Notes under the pieces: generated by a model
The model's input: only the letters and a program-made list of their open reading frames with translations
What the model was told of the DNA's origin: nothing
The model's database searches: none
Made by a program: the position numbers and the translations under genes
Assembly: GCF_000317435.1 (NCBI RefSeq)
Contig: NC_019751.1
Span: forward strand, 6,572,001 to 6,636,000
Reading direction: 5' to 3'
DNA: 64,000 bases
DNA from: Calothrix sp. PCC 6303
GTDB taxonomy: Bacteria; Cyanobacteriota; Cyanobacteriia; Cyanobacteriales; Nostocaceae
Shown here: piece by piece, positions 20,255-28,490 of the stretch
Numbering within the stretch: the first letter of the stretch is position 1
How the letters are laid out: each line of letters opens with the position of its first letter

Positions 20255-21457
20255 CTATCGACGAGATACTTTTAAATTGAGTCGGGGTAAACGATGTTTA
20301 AAAGAGCAGAGAATTTCCCAGGAAATTGTATTTAATTGATTTGCCCAGTCATCGGCTGTGATTTTTTGATCCTGTTCTTGTCCCAATATAGTCACCACCT
20401 CACCTTCTTGTAGATCACGAATACTAGTAACATCTAGCATCAGCTGATCCATTGTGATGGTACCAATTTGGTTAATTCGTTGACCACGAATCAATACTTG
20501 CATCTGATTGGAAAGATTGCGGGGTATGCCGTCAGCATAGCCAATACCCACCACTGCGATCCGCATTTCCCGGTCAGCTATATAATGATGTCCGTAACTT
20601 ACTCCTGTACCGGGCGTGATGCTTTTGATTTGGGTTATACGTGCTTTAACTTGCAGTACAGGTTTAAGATTGATTTTAGAACGAAGGTGCGGGGCTGGAT
20701 AAAGTCCATAGGCTGCTAATCCCACCCGAACTAAATCATAATGAAAGGCTGAGTTGGTAATCGTAGCCGCAGAATTAGCTAGGTGCAGACAGGGTATATC
20801 AATTCCTCGATCTTTTATTCGAGCGATCGCATCTTCAAACCGTTGGTGTTGTAGATTCATTACCGTCGGGTCTGGACTATCTGCGGTGGCAAAGTGAGAA
20901 TATATACTAGCTATTTTTAAATGGGGTAATCTTTCTACCAGTTGCACAAACTCTGCTGCTTCTTGCCAGTTTGTTCCTAAGCGGGACATACCCGTGTCTA
21001 GTTTAATATGTACTGGTAAAGGTTCAAGTATATTACTGGATTCTAAAGTATCGGAAAATACTAAAGCCTGCTTAGGGCTACACAATGTCGGTTGCAGTTT
21101 CCAATGTGCGATCGCATAAATTTGTTCGGCGCTGTGAGTTGCTCCTAAAATCAGGATTGGTGCTTTAATTCCTGCTTCTCTCAACTCAATTCCTTCAGGA
21201 ATTGTCGCTACTCCTAACCAGCTTGCACCTGAATCTAGTGCTGTTTTGGCAATAGTTACCGCTCCATGTCCGTAAGCATCGGCTTTTACAACTGCCATTA
21301 ATTCTGCACCGGGTGATACTAATTTCCGTAACTGCTGAATATTATGTGCCACCGCAGCAACATCAATTTCTACCCAAGCCCGTTGTGAAAACCATTCATA
21401 ACTATCACATAACGGTAGATGTGATCTGACATCCCTACCATTTTCATGACTTAACAT
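20255..21457 (-). CDS. alr: Alanine racemase
   Basis: PLP enzyme interconverting L- and D-alanine for peptidoglycan. The 400-residue protein has the PLP lysine in VVKADAYGHGA, the N-terminal strand VEIDVAAVAHNI, the HLANSAA motif, and the C-terminal domain with the catalytic Tyr in GVSYGHHY and MDQLMLDVT. The N-terminus is about 25 residues longer than the core family; the first ATG is kept because the upstream part is not obviously foreign. A tRNA-Leu gene follows 110 bases downstream, and an HNH nuclease gene is divergent. Confidence 0.96.
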   Translation of the reverse strand: MLSHENGRDVRSHLPLCDSYEWFSQRAWVEIDVAAVAHNIQQLRKLVSPGAELMAVVKADAYGHGAVTIAKTALDSGASWLGVATIPEGIELREAGIKAPILILGATHSAEQIYAIAHWKLQPTLCSPKQALVFSDTLESSNILEPLPVHIKLDTGMSRLGTNWQEAAEFVQLVERLPHLKIASIYSHFATADSPDPTVMNLQHQRFEDAIARIKDRGIDIPCLHLANSAATITNSAFHYDLVRVGLAAYGLYPAPHLRSKINLKPVLQVKARITQIKSITPGTGVSYGHHYIADREMRIAVVGIGYADGIPRNLSNQMQVLIRGQRINQIGTITMDQLMLDVTSIRDLQEGEVVTILGQEQDQKITADDWANQLNTISWEILCSFKHRLPRLNLKVSRR

Positions 21458-21928
21458 ATGACTCTACTCCTATCACACCACACTTAAGTTTGCTTGAGAT
21501 TATCTAAAGAGATATTCAAATTTTCCCAAGCATACTCCGAATAATTTGGAAGTTTAACTTCCATTAGTGAGTCACCACAAGAGGATATGAAATTCAAAAT
21601 GTGACGAAGTGTGACAAAAGTAATAATGTATTTTTTCTCAGCTTGAGCCTAATGTATTTTATTTGACATCTATCTAAATTCGTTCATTAGACCCATGATT
21701 CAGCTTAATAATATAAGAATAAAAGCTATTTAGCTAAATACGATCTAAACTAAGTCCAACTTTTCTAAGTATATTTATTGATATTGTAAAAACTAAAAGC
21801 TTTGAAGTAATCAAGTAAAAACACTTATATATTTTCACAAAAATCTCGATGTATCAATTGTTAACACTTATCAAAGCAAATGATATTTGTGTTAATATAT
21901 GTAAAACTAATGCCTTGAGCTTTTATCA
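21458..21928. other. Divergent promoter region alr / HNH
   Basis: 471 AT-rich bases between divergent genes. No gene, repeat or RNA was recognised; both promoters should be here. Confidence 0.5.
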
Positions 21929-22426
21929 ATGGGTAAGGTTTTAGTCCTAAACGCCTCTTACGAACCGCTCAACATTACCAGCTGGCGTAGAGCTGCGGTT
22001 TTGTTAATTAAGGGCAAAGCAGAGCGGGTAGAACACAATGGCAAGTATCTCTATGCGGATTTTCCGTTGCCCACAGTCATTCGGCTAAGACACTATGTCC
22101 GAGTGCCCTACAAGGAAATTCCACTTACTCGCCGAAATATACTGCACCGTGATGGTCACAGTTGTCAGTACTGTGGCTACACGGGGGACGAGTTAACTCT
22201 GGATCATGTAATTCCGCGATCGCGTCGTGGCGGTGACAGCTGGGAAAATATTGTGACAGCTTGCGTGAGGTGTAACGTCCATAAAGGAAGTAGAACACCA
22301 CAGGAAGCGCACATGCCTTTGCGCCATGCACCTCGCAGACCATATAGCAGCCTCTACTTTGAAGTGAGCAAACACTTGAAAAGTGGAGTGCATACAGAGT
22401 GGCAAAAATACGTTATTGGTCTTTAG
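21929..22426 (+). CDS. HNH endonuclease
   Basis: A 165-residue single-domain HNH protein. The nuclease core spans about residues 70-125: zinc-binding C-QYCG and C-VRC-N pairs, and the metal/catalytic motif LTLDHVIPRSRRGGDSWEN followed by ACVRCNVHKG. The N-terminal MGKVLVLNASYEPLNI strand is a hallmark of a widespread bacterial and cyanobacterial family that is chromosomal rather than linked to introns or restriction systems. The DNA target and role are unknown. The start follows a GAGC-type weak ribosome site. It stands alone between two long spacers. Confidence 0.9.
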   Translation: MGKVLVLNASYEPLNITSWRRAAVLLIKGKAERVEHNGKYLYADFPLPTVIRLRHYVRVPYKEIPLTRRNILHRDGHSCQYCGYTGDELTLDHVIPRSRRGGDSWENIVTACVRCNVHKGSRTPQEAHMPLRHAPRRPYSSLYFEVSKHLKSGVHTEWQKYVIGL

Positions 22427-22902
22427 CAATATGAACACCTAACTTAAGTTAAGAGTTTAGCTATAACCAAGAGTCGCTTTACGCCTCTGACCTAAACCTG
22501 TGCGACGAACTTATTGAGTTTAACAGAGAACTTCGTCGCAATCAACTATTTGCGCCAATTATTTCAGGGTGCCTATTTGCGACTGGGAAAAAGGATTGGG
22601 TAAAATAGGATTTTCTGGCTAGATCGGCTTTTGTGACATAAAAATGTGGTTTTTGCGTCTTTCGGCGTAATGGATCACTGATTCAAAATCAATCATTAGG
22701 TACGTCAAATTAGGAAGCCACGTTCCTAGAGTTGAAATGTGCCGGTTGCAACATGTCATGTAAAGTATAAGACTGGCATAATTAACGTGTCATATCTCCA
22801 TATTTTTGCGAAGATCGTAGTGTGCAGCTAAACCAATTGGCTACCGACTGTAGTCTTCAATTAGTAGTCCAAAGCTTCACACTTATTAGCTAGCCTTCTC
22901 CT
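22427..22902. other. Spacer with an 8-bp hairpin
   Basis: 476 bases without a credible gene. GCGACGAA at 22502-22509 pairs with TTCGTCGC at 22532-22539 (22-base loop), without a T tract. The remainder may be the leader of the DHH gene; no known RNA family was recognised. Confidence 0.45.
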
Positions 22903-24165
22903 ATGGAATTCAATTCTTACATTTCCCAGCTTGAGAGTTTGCCTTTGACAACCGATCCGATCCCCGAAGAAGGCGATATGGATATCACCAAACAACCTGT
23001 TAATGGGTTAGTAGGTGAAGCCAGTGCCTATTTAAATCAGCGCAACACACCAATTAATCAGAAATTAGAAGAGTTACGTAATACCCTTCTAGCGCATCGG
23101 CACGAGCGCCATTTAATTGTTTTGCAAGATTTCCCCGATCCCGATGCCCTTTCCTGTGCTTGGGCTTACTTATTAATATCTCAGCAATACGATATCAAAT
23201 GTGAAATCATTTACGCTGGAACCCTTAGCCATCAGGAAAACATTGCTTTAGTCAAACTTACAGGTTTACCAGCACAGCGTTGGACACTACAAACCGTTAA
23301 AAACAAAGATCTATCCTCATATCAAGGCTTTATATTATTAGATAACCAAGGAACTACTTCGCAGTTAGTGGATGTAATTCAGCAAGCACGCATCCCCCTA
23401 GTTGCAGTCATTGATCATCATAGTTTACAAGTTGAACTCAAGGCTGAATTTACTGATATTCGCCCTTCGGTACGAGCAACGGCAACAATTTTTACCCAGT
23501 ACATTCAATCAGGACTGTTGACTTTAGATAGCAGTATCAGTCAACATGTCAAGTGTGTTACTGCCCTGATGCATGGCTTACGTTCGGACACAAATCGTCT
23601 GATGCAAGCACAGGAAGAAGATTTTATCGCAGCGGCATACCTGAGTCGGTACTATGATGTTCAATTGTTAAACGCCATACTACAAGCGAATCGTTCTAAA
23701 CGAGTCATGGACGTGATTGAGCGATCGCTTAAAAACCGGATCGTCCAAAATAACTTCTCCATCGCTGGGGTTGGCTATCTGCGCTACGATGATCGTGATG
23801 CAATCCCCCAAGCTGCCGATTTTCTTGTCACCGAAGAAAACGTACATACTGCCGTCGTCTACGGTATTGTCCACGACGAAGATGAGGATGAGTTGGAAGT
23901 CGTCATTGGATCTTTGCGAACCACTAAACTCACCTTAGATCCCGATGAGTTTATCAAAGAAGCCTTCGGACAAGATAGTAGCGGACGCTTTTTTGGTGGA
24001 GGCAGAACTAGTGCTGGAGGATTTGAAATCCCCATGGGCTTTTTATCTGGGGGAAATGAAAACTCTTCCTATGCCAAGATGAAATGGGAAGTTTACGATG
24101 CTCAAATCAAGCAAAAACTACTGCGGCTAGTAAATCCCAAAGATAACCCAATTCAGGCAGAATAA
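22903..24165 (+). CDS. DHH-family phosphoesterase (NrnA-like)
   Basis: A 420-residue DHH/DHHA1 hydrolase. Metal-binding motifs are DFPDPDALSCAW (about residues 77-88), the DNQGTT region, and the family signature DHHS (about 172-175). The C-terminal DHHA1 domain ends with the substrate-binding glycine motif GGGRTSAGGFEIPMG. Relatives such as NrnA degrade short oligonucleotides or dephosphorylate pAp. Compared with NrnA it has about 60 extra N-terminal residues, common to the cyanobacterial branch. Substrate here is inferred only from the family. It appears to be monocistronic. Confidence 0.85.
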   Translation: MEFNSYISQLESLPLTTDPIPEEGDMDITKQPVNGLVGEASAYLNQRNTPINQKLEELRNTLLAHRHERHLIVLQDFPDPDALSCAWAYLLISQQYDIKCEIIYAGTLSHQENIALVKLTGLPAQRWTLQTVKNKDLSSYQGFILLDNQGTTSQLVDVIQQARIPLVAVIDHHSLQVELKAEFTDIRPSVRATATIFTQYIQSGLLTLDSSISQHVKCVTALMHGLRSDTNRLMQAQEEDFIAAAYLSRYYDVQLLNAILQANRSKRVMDVIERSLKNRIVQNNFSIAGVGYLRYDDRDAIPQAADFLVTEENVHTAVVYGIVHDEDEDELEVVIGSLRTTKLTLDPDEFIKEAFGQDSSGRFFGGGRTSAGGFEIPMGFLSGGNENSSYAKMKWEVYDAQIKQKLLRLVNPKDNPIQAE

Positions 24166-24240
24166 ATCAGTTATCGGTCAGAAACAAGTAACAAGAGTCC
24201 AGGTCTTGGCACTATGGGTTTATACTAGGCTTTTGAATTG

Positions 24241-24342
24241 GATGTAATTTCGACACTTCTGTTTCATACAATTTTTGTGTCATCGGCTGGTTCCTAGGCT
24301 CTGCCTGGGAACTCTGACTTTGAGGCTCTGCCTCTTATTCTG
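24241..24342. repeat. Dispersed palindromic repeat, copy 2
   Basis: Shares the CATACA head, the palindrome TTCCTAGGCTCTGCCTGGGAA and the GAGGCTCTGCCTC hairpin with 13441-13554. It fills much of the 337-base gap between the DHH gene and the DUF2862 gene. Confidence 0.75.
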
Positions 24343-24502
24343 AATTTTTAGATGGGTGGTGGCATTCACGGGTGGTTGATTATCATTTCGATTAACTGTG
24401 GTAGCGTTTAAATAAAATTGCAAAACTCGGCTTGAAGGTATCTACGAAGTACCAGATTCGGCTAAACTAAGTCTTGGTTTATTGCATTAGTTTGTAGCTG
24501 GC

Positions 24503-24697
24503 ATGGAAATTGGACAAAGAGTAAAGGTATATCGGTTACGCGATCGCTTATCGGGTGGAATGGCTAAAAGACTAGGGCAAACTGGTATTATCCAGGGCTA
24601 CAAAGTCACAGATGGAATGGGGATTGGAGTTGTAGTGCTATTTGATGATAATTTCTCTACCTGGTTTTTTGAGGACGAACTCAAACTGGCAAATTAG
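24503..24697 (+). CDS. DUF2862 small protein
   Basis: A 64-residue basic protein matching a small cyanobacterial family (DUF2862): MEIGQRVKVYRLRDRLSG, a G-IQGYKV-DG-G-GVVV strand pair and a WFFEDEL ending. The pattern looks like a small SH3-like beta barrel, similar in style to NdhO/PsaE-type folds, but that is inference. Function unknown. The next gene, the ArsA-like ATPase homologue, starts 156 bases later on the same strand. Confidence 0.8.
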   Translation: MEIGQRVKVYRLRDRLSGGMAKRLGQTGIIQGYKVTDGMGIGVVVLFDDNFSTWFFEDELKLAN

Positions 24698-24853
24698 GTA
24701 ATACAGAATTTAGGGTTGGAAAATTGGGTAGTTTCATCACTTCCGAATGTTCACCCCTAAATCCCGACTTTCTTCCCTGATGCTGAGTCATTGCACTTTC
24801 GCCTAGTGTTAAGTTGGAGTTACAAAAATGGCGATGAAATTAGGAATTAAGTA

Positions 24854-25942
24854 ATGGCGCTAATATTAACTTTTTTAGGTAGAGGTAGTACGTCGCGGAC
24901 TAAAATAGCGATCGCTACGGCAAAGAAGTTTGCAAGTCAGGGAAAGCGCACACTTTTAGCAGGGGGTGCAGAACCTGCTATGGCAACTTTACTTGGTACT
25001 TCTCTAAGTACTGAACCACAAGAGATATCATCAAACCTCCAAGCTGTCCAGTTTCAAACTGGAGTCTTGTTAGAAAAAGGTTGGGAAGAAGTCAAAAAAC
25101 TAGAAGCACAATATCTCAGAACACCAATCCTCAAAGAAGTATTCGGTCAAGAACTTGCCTTTATTCCCGGTTTAGAAAGTGCCCTCGCCCTTAATACTAT
25201 CCGTCAATATGATGAAAGTGGCAAATATGACGTAATTATTTACGATGGTGCAGGGGATTCCTCAACCTTACGGATGGTGGGTTTACCGGAATCTTTGAGT
25301 TGGTATGTACGACGCTTCCGTCAATTATTTGCCAATTCTGACTTAGGCAGAAGTATTTCCGAATCACCTTTGATTCAGCCTTTAGTTAGTACTTTTTTTA
25401 ACATTAACTGGACATCTGATAACTTTTCCCAACCTACTAACCTGGCGAATAATTTCCTCGATAAGGGCAAGTCTGTATTATCTGACCCGAAAAGGTTTGC
25501 AGCCTTTTTAGTCACCAGTAATGATCCTGTGGAAGTCCTCACAGCACGTTATTTATGGGGTGCAGCCCAACAAGTAGATCTAACAGTAGGTGGTGTAATC
25601 CAAGTTGGTGCAGGTGGCACTAATGTTAGTGAAGAATTTAGCCCATTAAACATCACTCACGTCACCGCAGATAATTGGCAGGGAATGATGGATGCATTAC
25701 CAGATTTTGCCACCCAAGCAATTGAAGCACCCAAACCCATAGAAATTGATATTAATGGTCGTCAAGTACGTTTATTTTTACCGGGATTTGACAAAAAGCA
25801 AGTCAAACTAACTCAATATGGACCAGAAGTCACCATCGAAGCTGGAGATCAACGACGAAATATTGCTTTACCTCCAGCATTAAGCGGTAAACCAGTCACA
25901 GGGGCAAAATTTCAGCACAATTATTTGATTATTTCATTTTAG
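24854..25942 (+). CDS. ArsA/Get3-like protein with altered P-loop and Hsp20-like C-terminus
   Basis: A 362-residue relative of the ArsA/Get3 ATPases. Where the family has GKGGVGKT, this protein has GRGSTSRT (residues 9-16): both the signature lysine and the P-loop lysine are arginine. The region around YDGAGDSSTLRMVGLPESL resembles switch II. The last 65 residues (from about IDINGRQVRLFLPGFDK) form an alpha-crystallin-like beta domain, as in the cyanobacterial and plastid Get3d branch. ATP hydrolysis is therefore doubtful; it may bind nucleotide or act as a chaperone scaffold. It starts at the only ATG before the P-loop. chlG lies 185 bases downstream on the same strand. Confidence 0.8.
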   Translation: MALILTFLGRGSTSRTKIAIATAKKFASQGKRTLLAGGAEPAMATLLGTSLSTEPQEISSNLQAVQFQTGVLLEKGWEEVKKLEAQYLRTPILKEVFGQELAFIPGLESALALNTIRQYDESGKYDVIIYDGAGDSSTLRMVGLPESLSWYVRRFRQLFANSDLGRSISESPLIQPLVSTFFNINWTSDNFSQPTNLANNFLDKGKSVLSDPKRFAAFLVTSNDPVEVLTARYLWGAAQQVDLTVGGVIQVGAGGTNVSEEFSPLNITHVTADNWQGMMDALPDFATQAIEAPKPIEIDINGRQVRLFLPGFDKKQVKLTQYGPEVTIEAGDQRRNIALPPALSGKPVTGAKFQHNYLIISF

Positions 25943-26127
25943 ACTTTTAGGGACGAGAATCAACAAACCATAACTTCCTCTAATGGCTTTCCTCGTCTCC
26001 ATTCTGTCTTATACTCAAAATAAAACTCATGCACTCACAGGAAGTATCGCCGTAGTACGGTGAGGTCTGTGAAAATAATTTTTTAGCACCTGAACGATTA
26101 TTTATCAGTACAAATCAATTAGGAATA

Positions 26128-27114
26128 ATGTCAGATTTAACCCCAACAACTCCAAACCCTGAAGATGAACGCAGTGGTAAAACTCGGCAATTGCTGGGAA
26201 TGAAAGGTGCATCAGCCGGTGAAACCTCGATTTGGAAAATTCGCTTGCAGTTGATGAAACCAATCACCTGGATTCCCCTCATTTGGGGGGTTGTTTGTGG
26301 TGCTGCTTCATCGGGTGAATTTACCTGGACTTTAGAAAATGTCCTCATGTCGGCAGCTTGTATGTTGTTGTCGGGACCCCTGTTAGCAGGGTATACACAG
26401 ACACTCAACGAATATTACGACCGCGAGATTGATGCCGTTAACGAACCCTACCGTCCAATTCCTTCGGGGGCAATTCCTTTACCCCAAGTAATTACCCAAA
26501 TTTGGGTGTTATTAATTAGTGGGAATATCCTAGCTGTACTTTTGGATACTTGGGCTGGAAATAGCTTCCCCACCATCACCTGTATTGCCGTTTTAGGTTC
26601 ATTTATTGCCTATATTTATTCAGCACCACCATTAAAGCTGAAACAAAATGGTTGGTTTGGTGGTTATGCTTTAGGTGCTAGTTATATTGCTTTTCCTTGG
26701 TGTACAGGTCATGCTTTGTTTGGTGAATTAAATTGGAAAATCGTTGTTTTTAGCGTGGTTTACAGTTTGGCAGGATTAGGTATTGCCATTGTCAACGACT
26801 TTAAGAGTGTAGAAGGCGATCGCCAATTTGGTTTAAAGTCTTTACCAGTGATGTTTGGGGTTGATAAAGCTGCTTGGATATGCGTGACAATGATAGATGT
26901 GTTTCAAATAGCGATCGCATGTTACCTCATCTATATACACCAACAGCTTTATGGTGCAATTGTTCTACTTTTAGTGATTCCGCAAATGACATTTCAAGAT
27001 ATGTACTTTTTGCGCGATCCACTCAAAAATGATGTTAAATATCAAGCAAGCGCCCAACCATTCCTAGTTTTAGGGATGCTTGTAGCTGGTTTAGCATTGG
27101 GACATGCTGGATAG
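26128..27114 (+). CDS. chlG: Chlorophyll synthase
   Basis: Membrane prenyltransferase that attaches the phytyl or geranylgeranyl tail to chlorophyllide, the last step of chlorophyll a synthesis. The 328-residue protein has the UbiA-superfamily Asp-rich motifs NEYYDREIDAVNEPYRPIPS (about 97-116) and NDFKSVEGDRQFGLKS (about 226-241), plus about eight or nine membrane helices. The N-terminal hydrophilic stretch before the first helix is typical of ChlG. It starts at the first ATG, 185 bases after the ArsA-like gene, and a hairpin lies 50 bases after the stop. Confidence 0.96.
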   Translation: MSDLTPTTPNPEDERSGKTRQLLGMKGASAGETSIWKIRLQLMKPITWIPLIWGVVCGAASSGEFTWTLENVLMSAACMLLSGPLLAGYTQTLNEYYDREIDAVNEPYRPIPSGAIPLPQVITQIWVLLISGNILAVLLDTWAGNSFPTITCIAVLGSFIAYIYSAPPLKLKQNGWFGGYALGASYIAFPWCTGHALFGELNWKIVVFSVVYSLAGLGIAIVNDFKSVEGDRQFGLKSLPVMFGVDKAAWICVTMIDVFQIAIACYLIYIHQQLYGAIVLLLVIPQMTFQDMYFLRDPLKNDVKYQASAQPFLVLGMLVAGLALGHAG

Positions 27115-27163
27115 TTAAGGAAACGCGGGAATCTAGAGTCTTGTGTGCTAGACATATTTGTCC

Positions 27164-27195
27164 AGATACCCGATTTTTTAAAAAAGTCGGGTGTC
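27164..27195 (+). terminator. Hairpin downstream of chlG
   Basis: AGATACCCGA-TTTTTT pairs with AAAAAA-G-TCGGGTGTCT (one bulge, one G-U). It belongs to a small family of CCCCGACTT/AAGTCGGGG-like hairpins also at 54778 and 59884. Confidence 0.55.
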
Positions 27196-27206
27196 TCAAG
27201 ATTTAA

Positions 27207-27476
27207 ATGGTGTCTTCTATGATTTATTCTTTATTAGTGCCGATTTGTTTTGTATCTGCTTGGAGTATAATTATCCTTGTTGCTTGGAGTTTGTGGAATG
27301 CAGCGCGGGATACAGTCAACACCGCTAAACAAATGCATCAAATCCCTTGTTCAAGCTGCCAATATTTTACAGACAACTATCGCCTCAAATGTACAATTCA
27401 TCCATCTACTGCTAATACCGAAGCCGCAATTCACTGCTTAGATTATCAAGGCAAAACAGATTCAATGCTTTATTAG
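27207..27476 (+). CDS. Small membrane protein with C-terminal Cys motif
   Basis: Not recognised with certainty. An 89-residue protein with one N-terminal membrane helix (about residues 6-30) and a cytosolic tail holding four cysteines in the order C-SSC-x9-C-x15-C (PCSSCQYF, LKCTIHP, IHCLDYQ). Such a tail could bind a metal or an Fe-S cluster. Similar short proteins occur in other filamentous cyanobacteria, in my recollection. A second possible start is the ATG four codons in. It is 92 bases after chlG on the same strand, with the hairpin in between. Confidence 0.6.
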   Translation: MVSSMIYSLLVPICFVSAWSIIILVAWSLWNAARDTVNTAKQMHQIPCSSCQYFTDNYRLKCTIHPSTANTEAAIHCLDYQGKTDSMLY

Positions 27477-27523
27477 CAAAGCATAATCTAATTCATCAAC
27501 AATCATCAACAATAAAACTGTTT

Positions 27524-27550
27524 TAGAGACGTAGCAATGCTACGTCTCTA
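27524..27550. repeat. GAGACG palindrome
   Basis: TAGAGACGTAGCA, one A, then TGCTACGTCTCTA: a 13-bp perfect stem. It lies between the small membrane protein gene and mscL, which converge. Same family as 62670-62693 and, more diverged, 3589-3609. Confidence 0.75.
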
Positions 27551-27584
27551 CCTTATAATCCTAAGTTTTCAAACTTTAAAAAGG

Positions 27585-27744
27585 TTTGGGGGTTTAATTC
27601 CCCAGCAATCAACCACGGCAGCGCGTTTTGTTTGCGAGTCTGTCTTACAAACTTTAACGGAGGGACAGCCCCCGTTAAGCTTGCGCTAAATCCCCGTTAC
27701 AAAACATACTTGTTACTCATTACTCACTACTCATTACTTGTTTT
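27585..27744. repeat. Dispersed repeat, copy B (with extra internal segment)
   Basis: Same arms as copy A at 9851-9942, but with about 50 additional bases around TTAACGG...CCCGTTAA between them. It ends in three ACTCATT/ACTCACT heptamers (about 27713-27735) and runs into the stop codon of mscL. Confidence 0.75.
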
Positions 27745-28200
27745 TTAAGCTTGCCGAGATTCAATAGTCCTTGTCAAATGTTCAATCGCACCTGTCAAAC
27801 GTTCCTGTGCAAGCACAGTAGGTTCTGGTGGTGCTTCTGCTGCTTCCACTTCTTCTTTACGCTTCATTTTTTGAATTGCTTGAATTGCAATAAACAAAAC
27901 TAGCGCAATTATGGCAAAGTCAACAATTGAGCCTAAAAATAAACCTAATCTCACACCATCTAAAGGTGCTTTCGTTGCTGGATCAAATTTTGTTGCATTA
28001 AAAGCAATATTTCGCCAATCACTACCGAAAACCTTTAATAGGGGGTCTACAAAAGGCATCACAATATTTTCTACCAAGGATGTGACGATTTTACCAAATG
28101 CAGCACCAATGACAACACCCACCGCCAAATCCACTACATTACCTTTGAGAGCAAAATCTTGAAAATCTCTTAAAAAACCACTTCTTCTTGTTCTTGCCAT
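27745..28200 (-). CDS. mscL: Large-conductance mechanosensitive channel
   Basis: Osmotic safety valve in the plasma membrane, a pentamer of two-helix subunits. The 151-residue protein shows the amphipathic N-terminus FLRDFQDFALKGNVVDLAVG, pore helix VVIGAAFGKIVTSLVENIVMP (glycine/alanine-rich pore lining), a periplasmic loop and the second helix VDFAIIALVLFIAIQAI followed by the charged RKKE-type cytosolic segment (KMKRKEEVE). Length is normal. Divergent from the methyltransferase gene. Confidence 0.96.
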   Translation of the reverse strand: MARTRRSGFLRDFQDFALKGNVVDLAVGVVIGAAFGKIVTSLVENIVMPFVDPLLKVFGSDWRNIAFNATKFDPATKAPLDGVRLGLFLGSIVDFAIIALVLFIAIQAIQKMKRKEEVEAAEAPPEPTVLAQERLTGAIEHLTRTIESRQA

Positions 28201-28490
28201 AGCCCTATTAATCTGATGTCAAAATGTTACTCGCATGTTTTTATCCGGTTAACAATAATGATTTTGCTAACCGAATTTAAACAACTTATTAGTAAGTAAG
28301 GATATATTACCAGGGTTTTTCGATAAAAACTTATAGTTAGCATCAACTTAAACACTTAAACAACGAAGGTTCAAATTAAGCTTGATACAAAATCTATATG
28401 CATATCAAAATTGGTTTGTCAAACTATTGATGCTTGGTTCATCATTGATAAGATGAAGTAAAAGAAAAGCCCTTCAAACTAAACCGATTT

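Noticed and set aside
22502-22539. Terminator of the HNH gene
   Set aside because: The 8-bp stem has a 22-base loop and no T tract; kept only as a hairpin.
27713-27740. Heptamer run considered as a CRISPR or clustered repeat
   Set aside because: Units are 7 bases with no spacers; this is the short tandem repeat type usual in heterocystous cyanobacteria.
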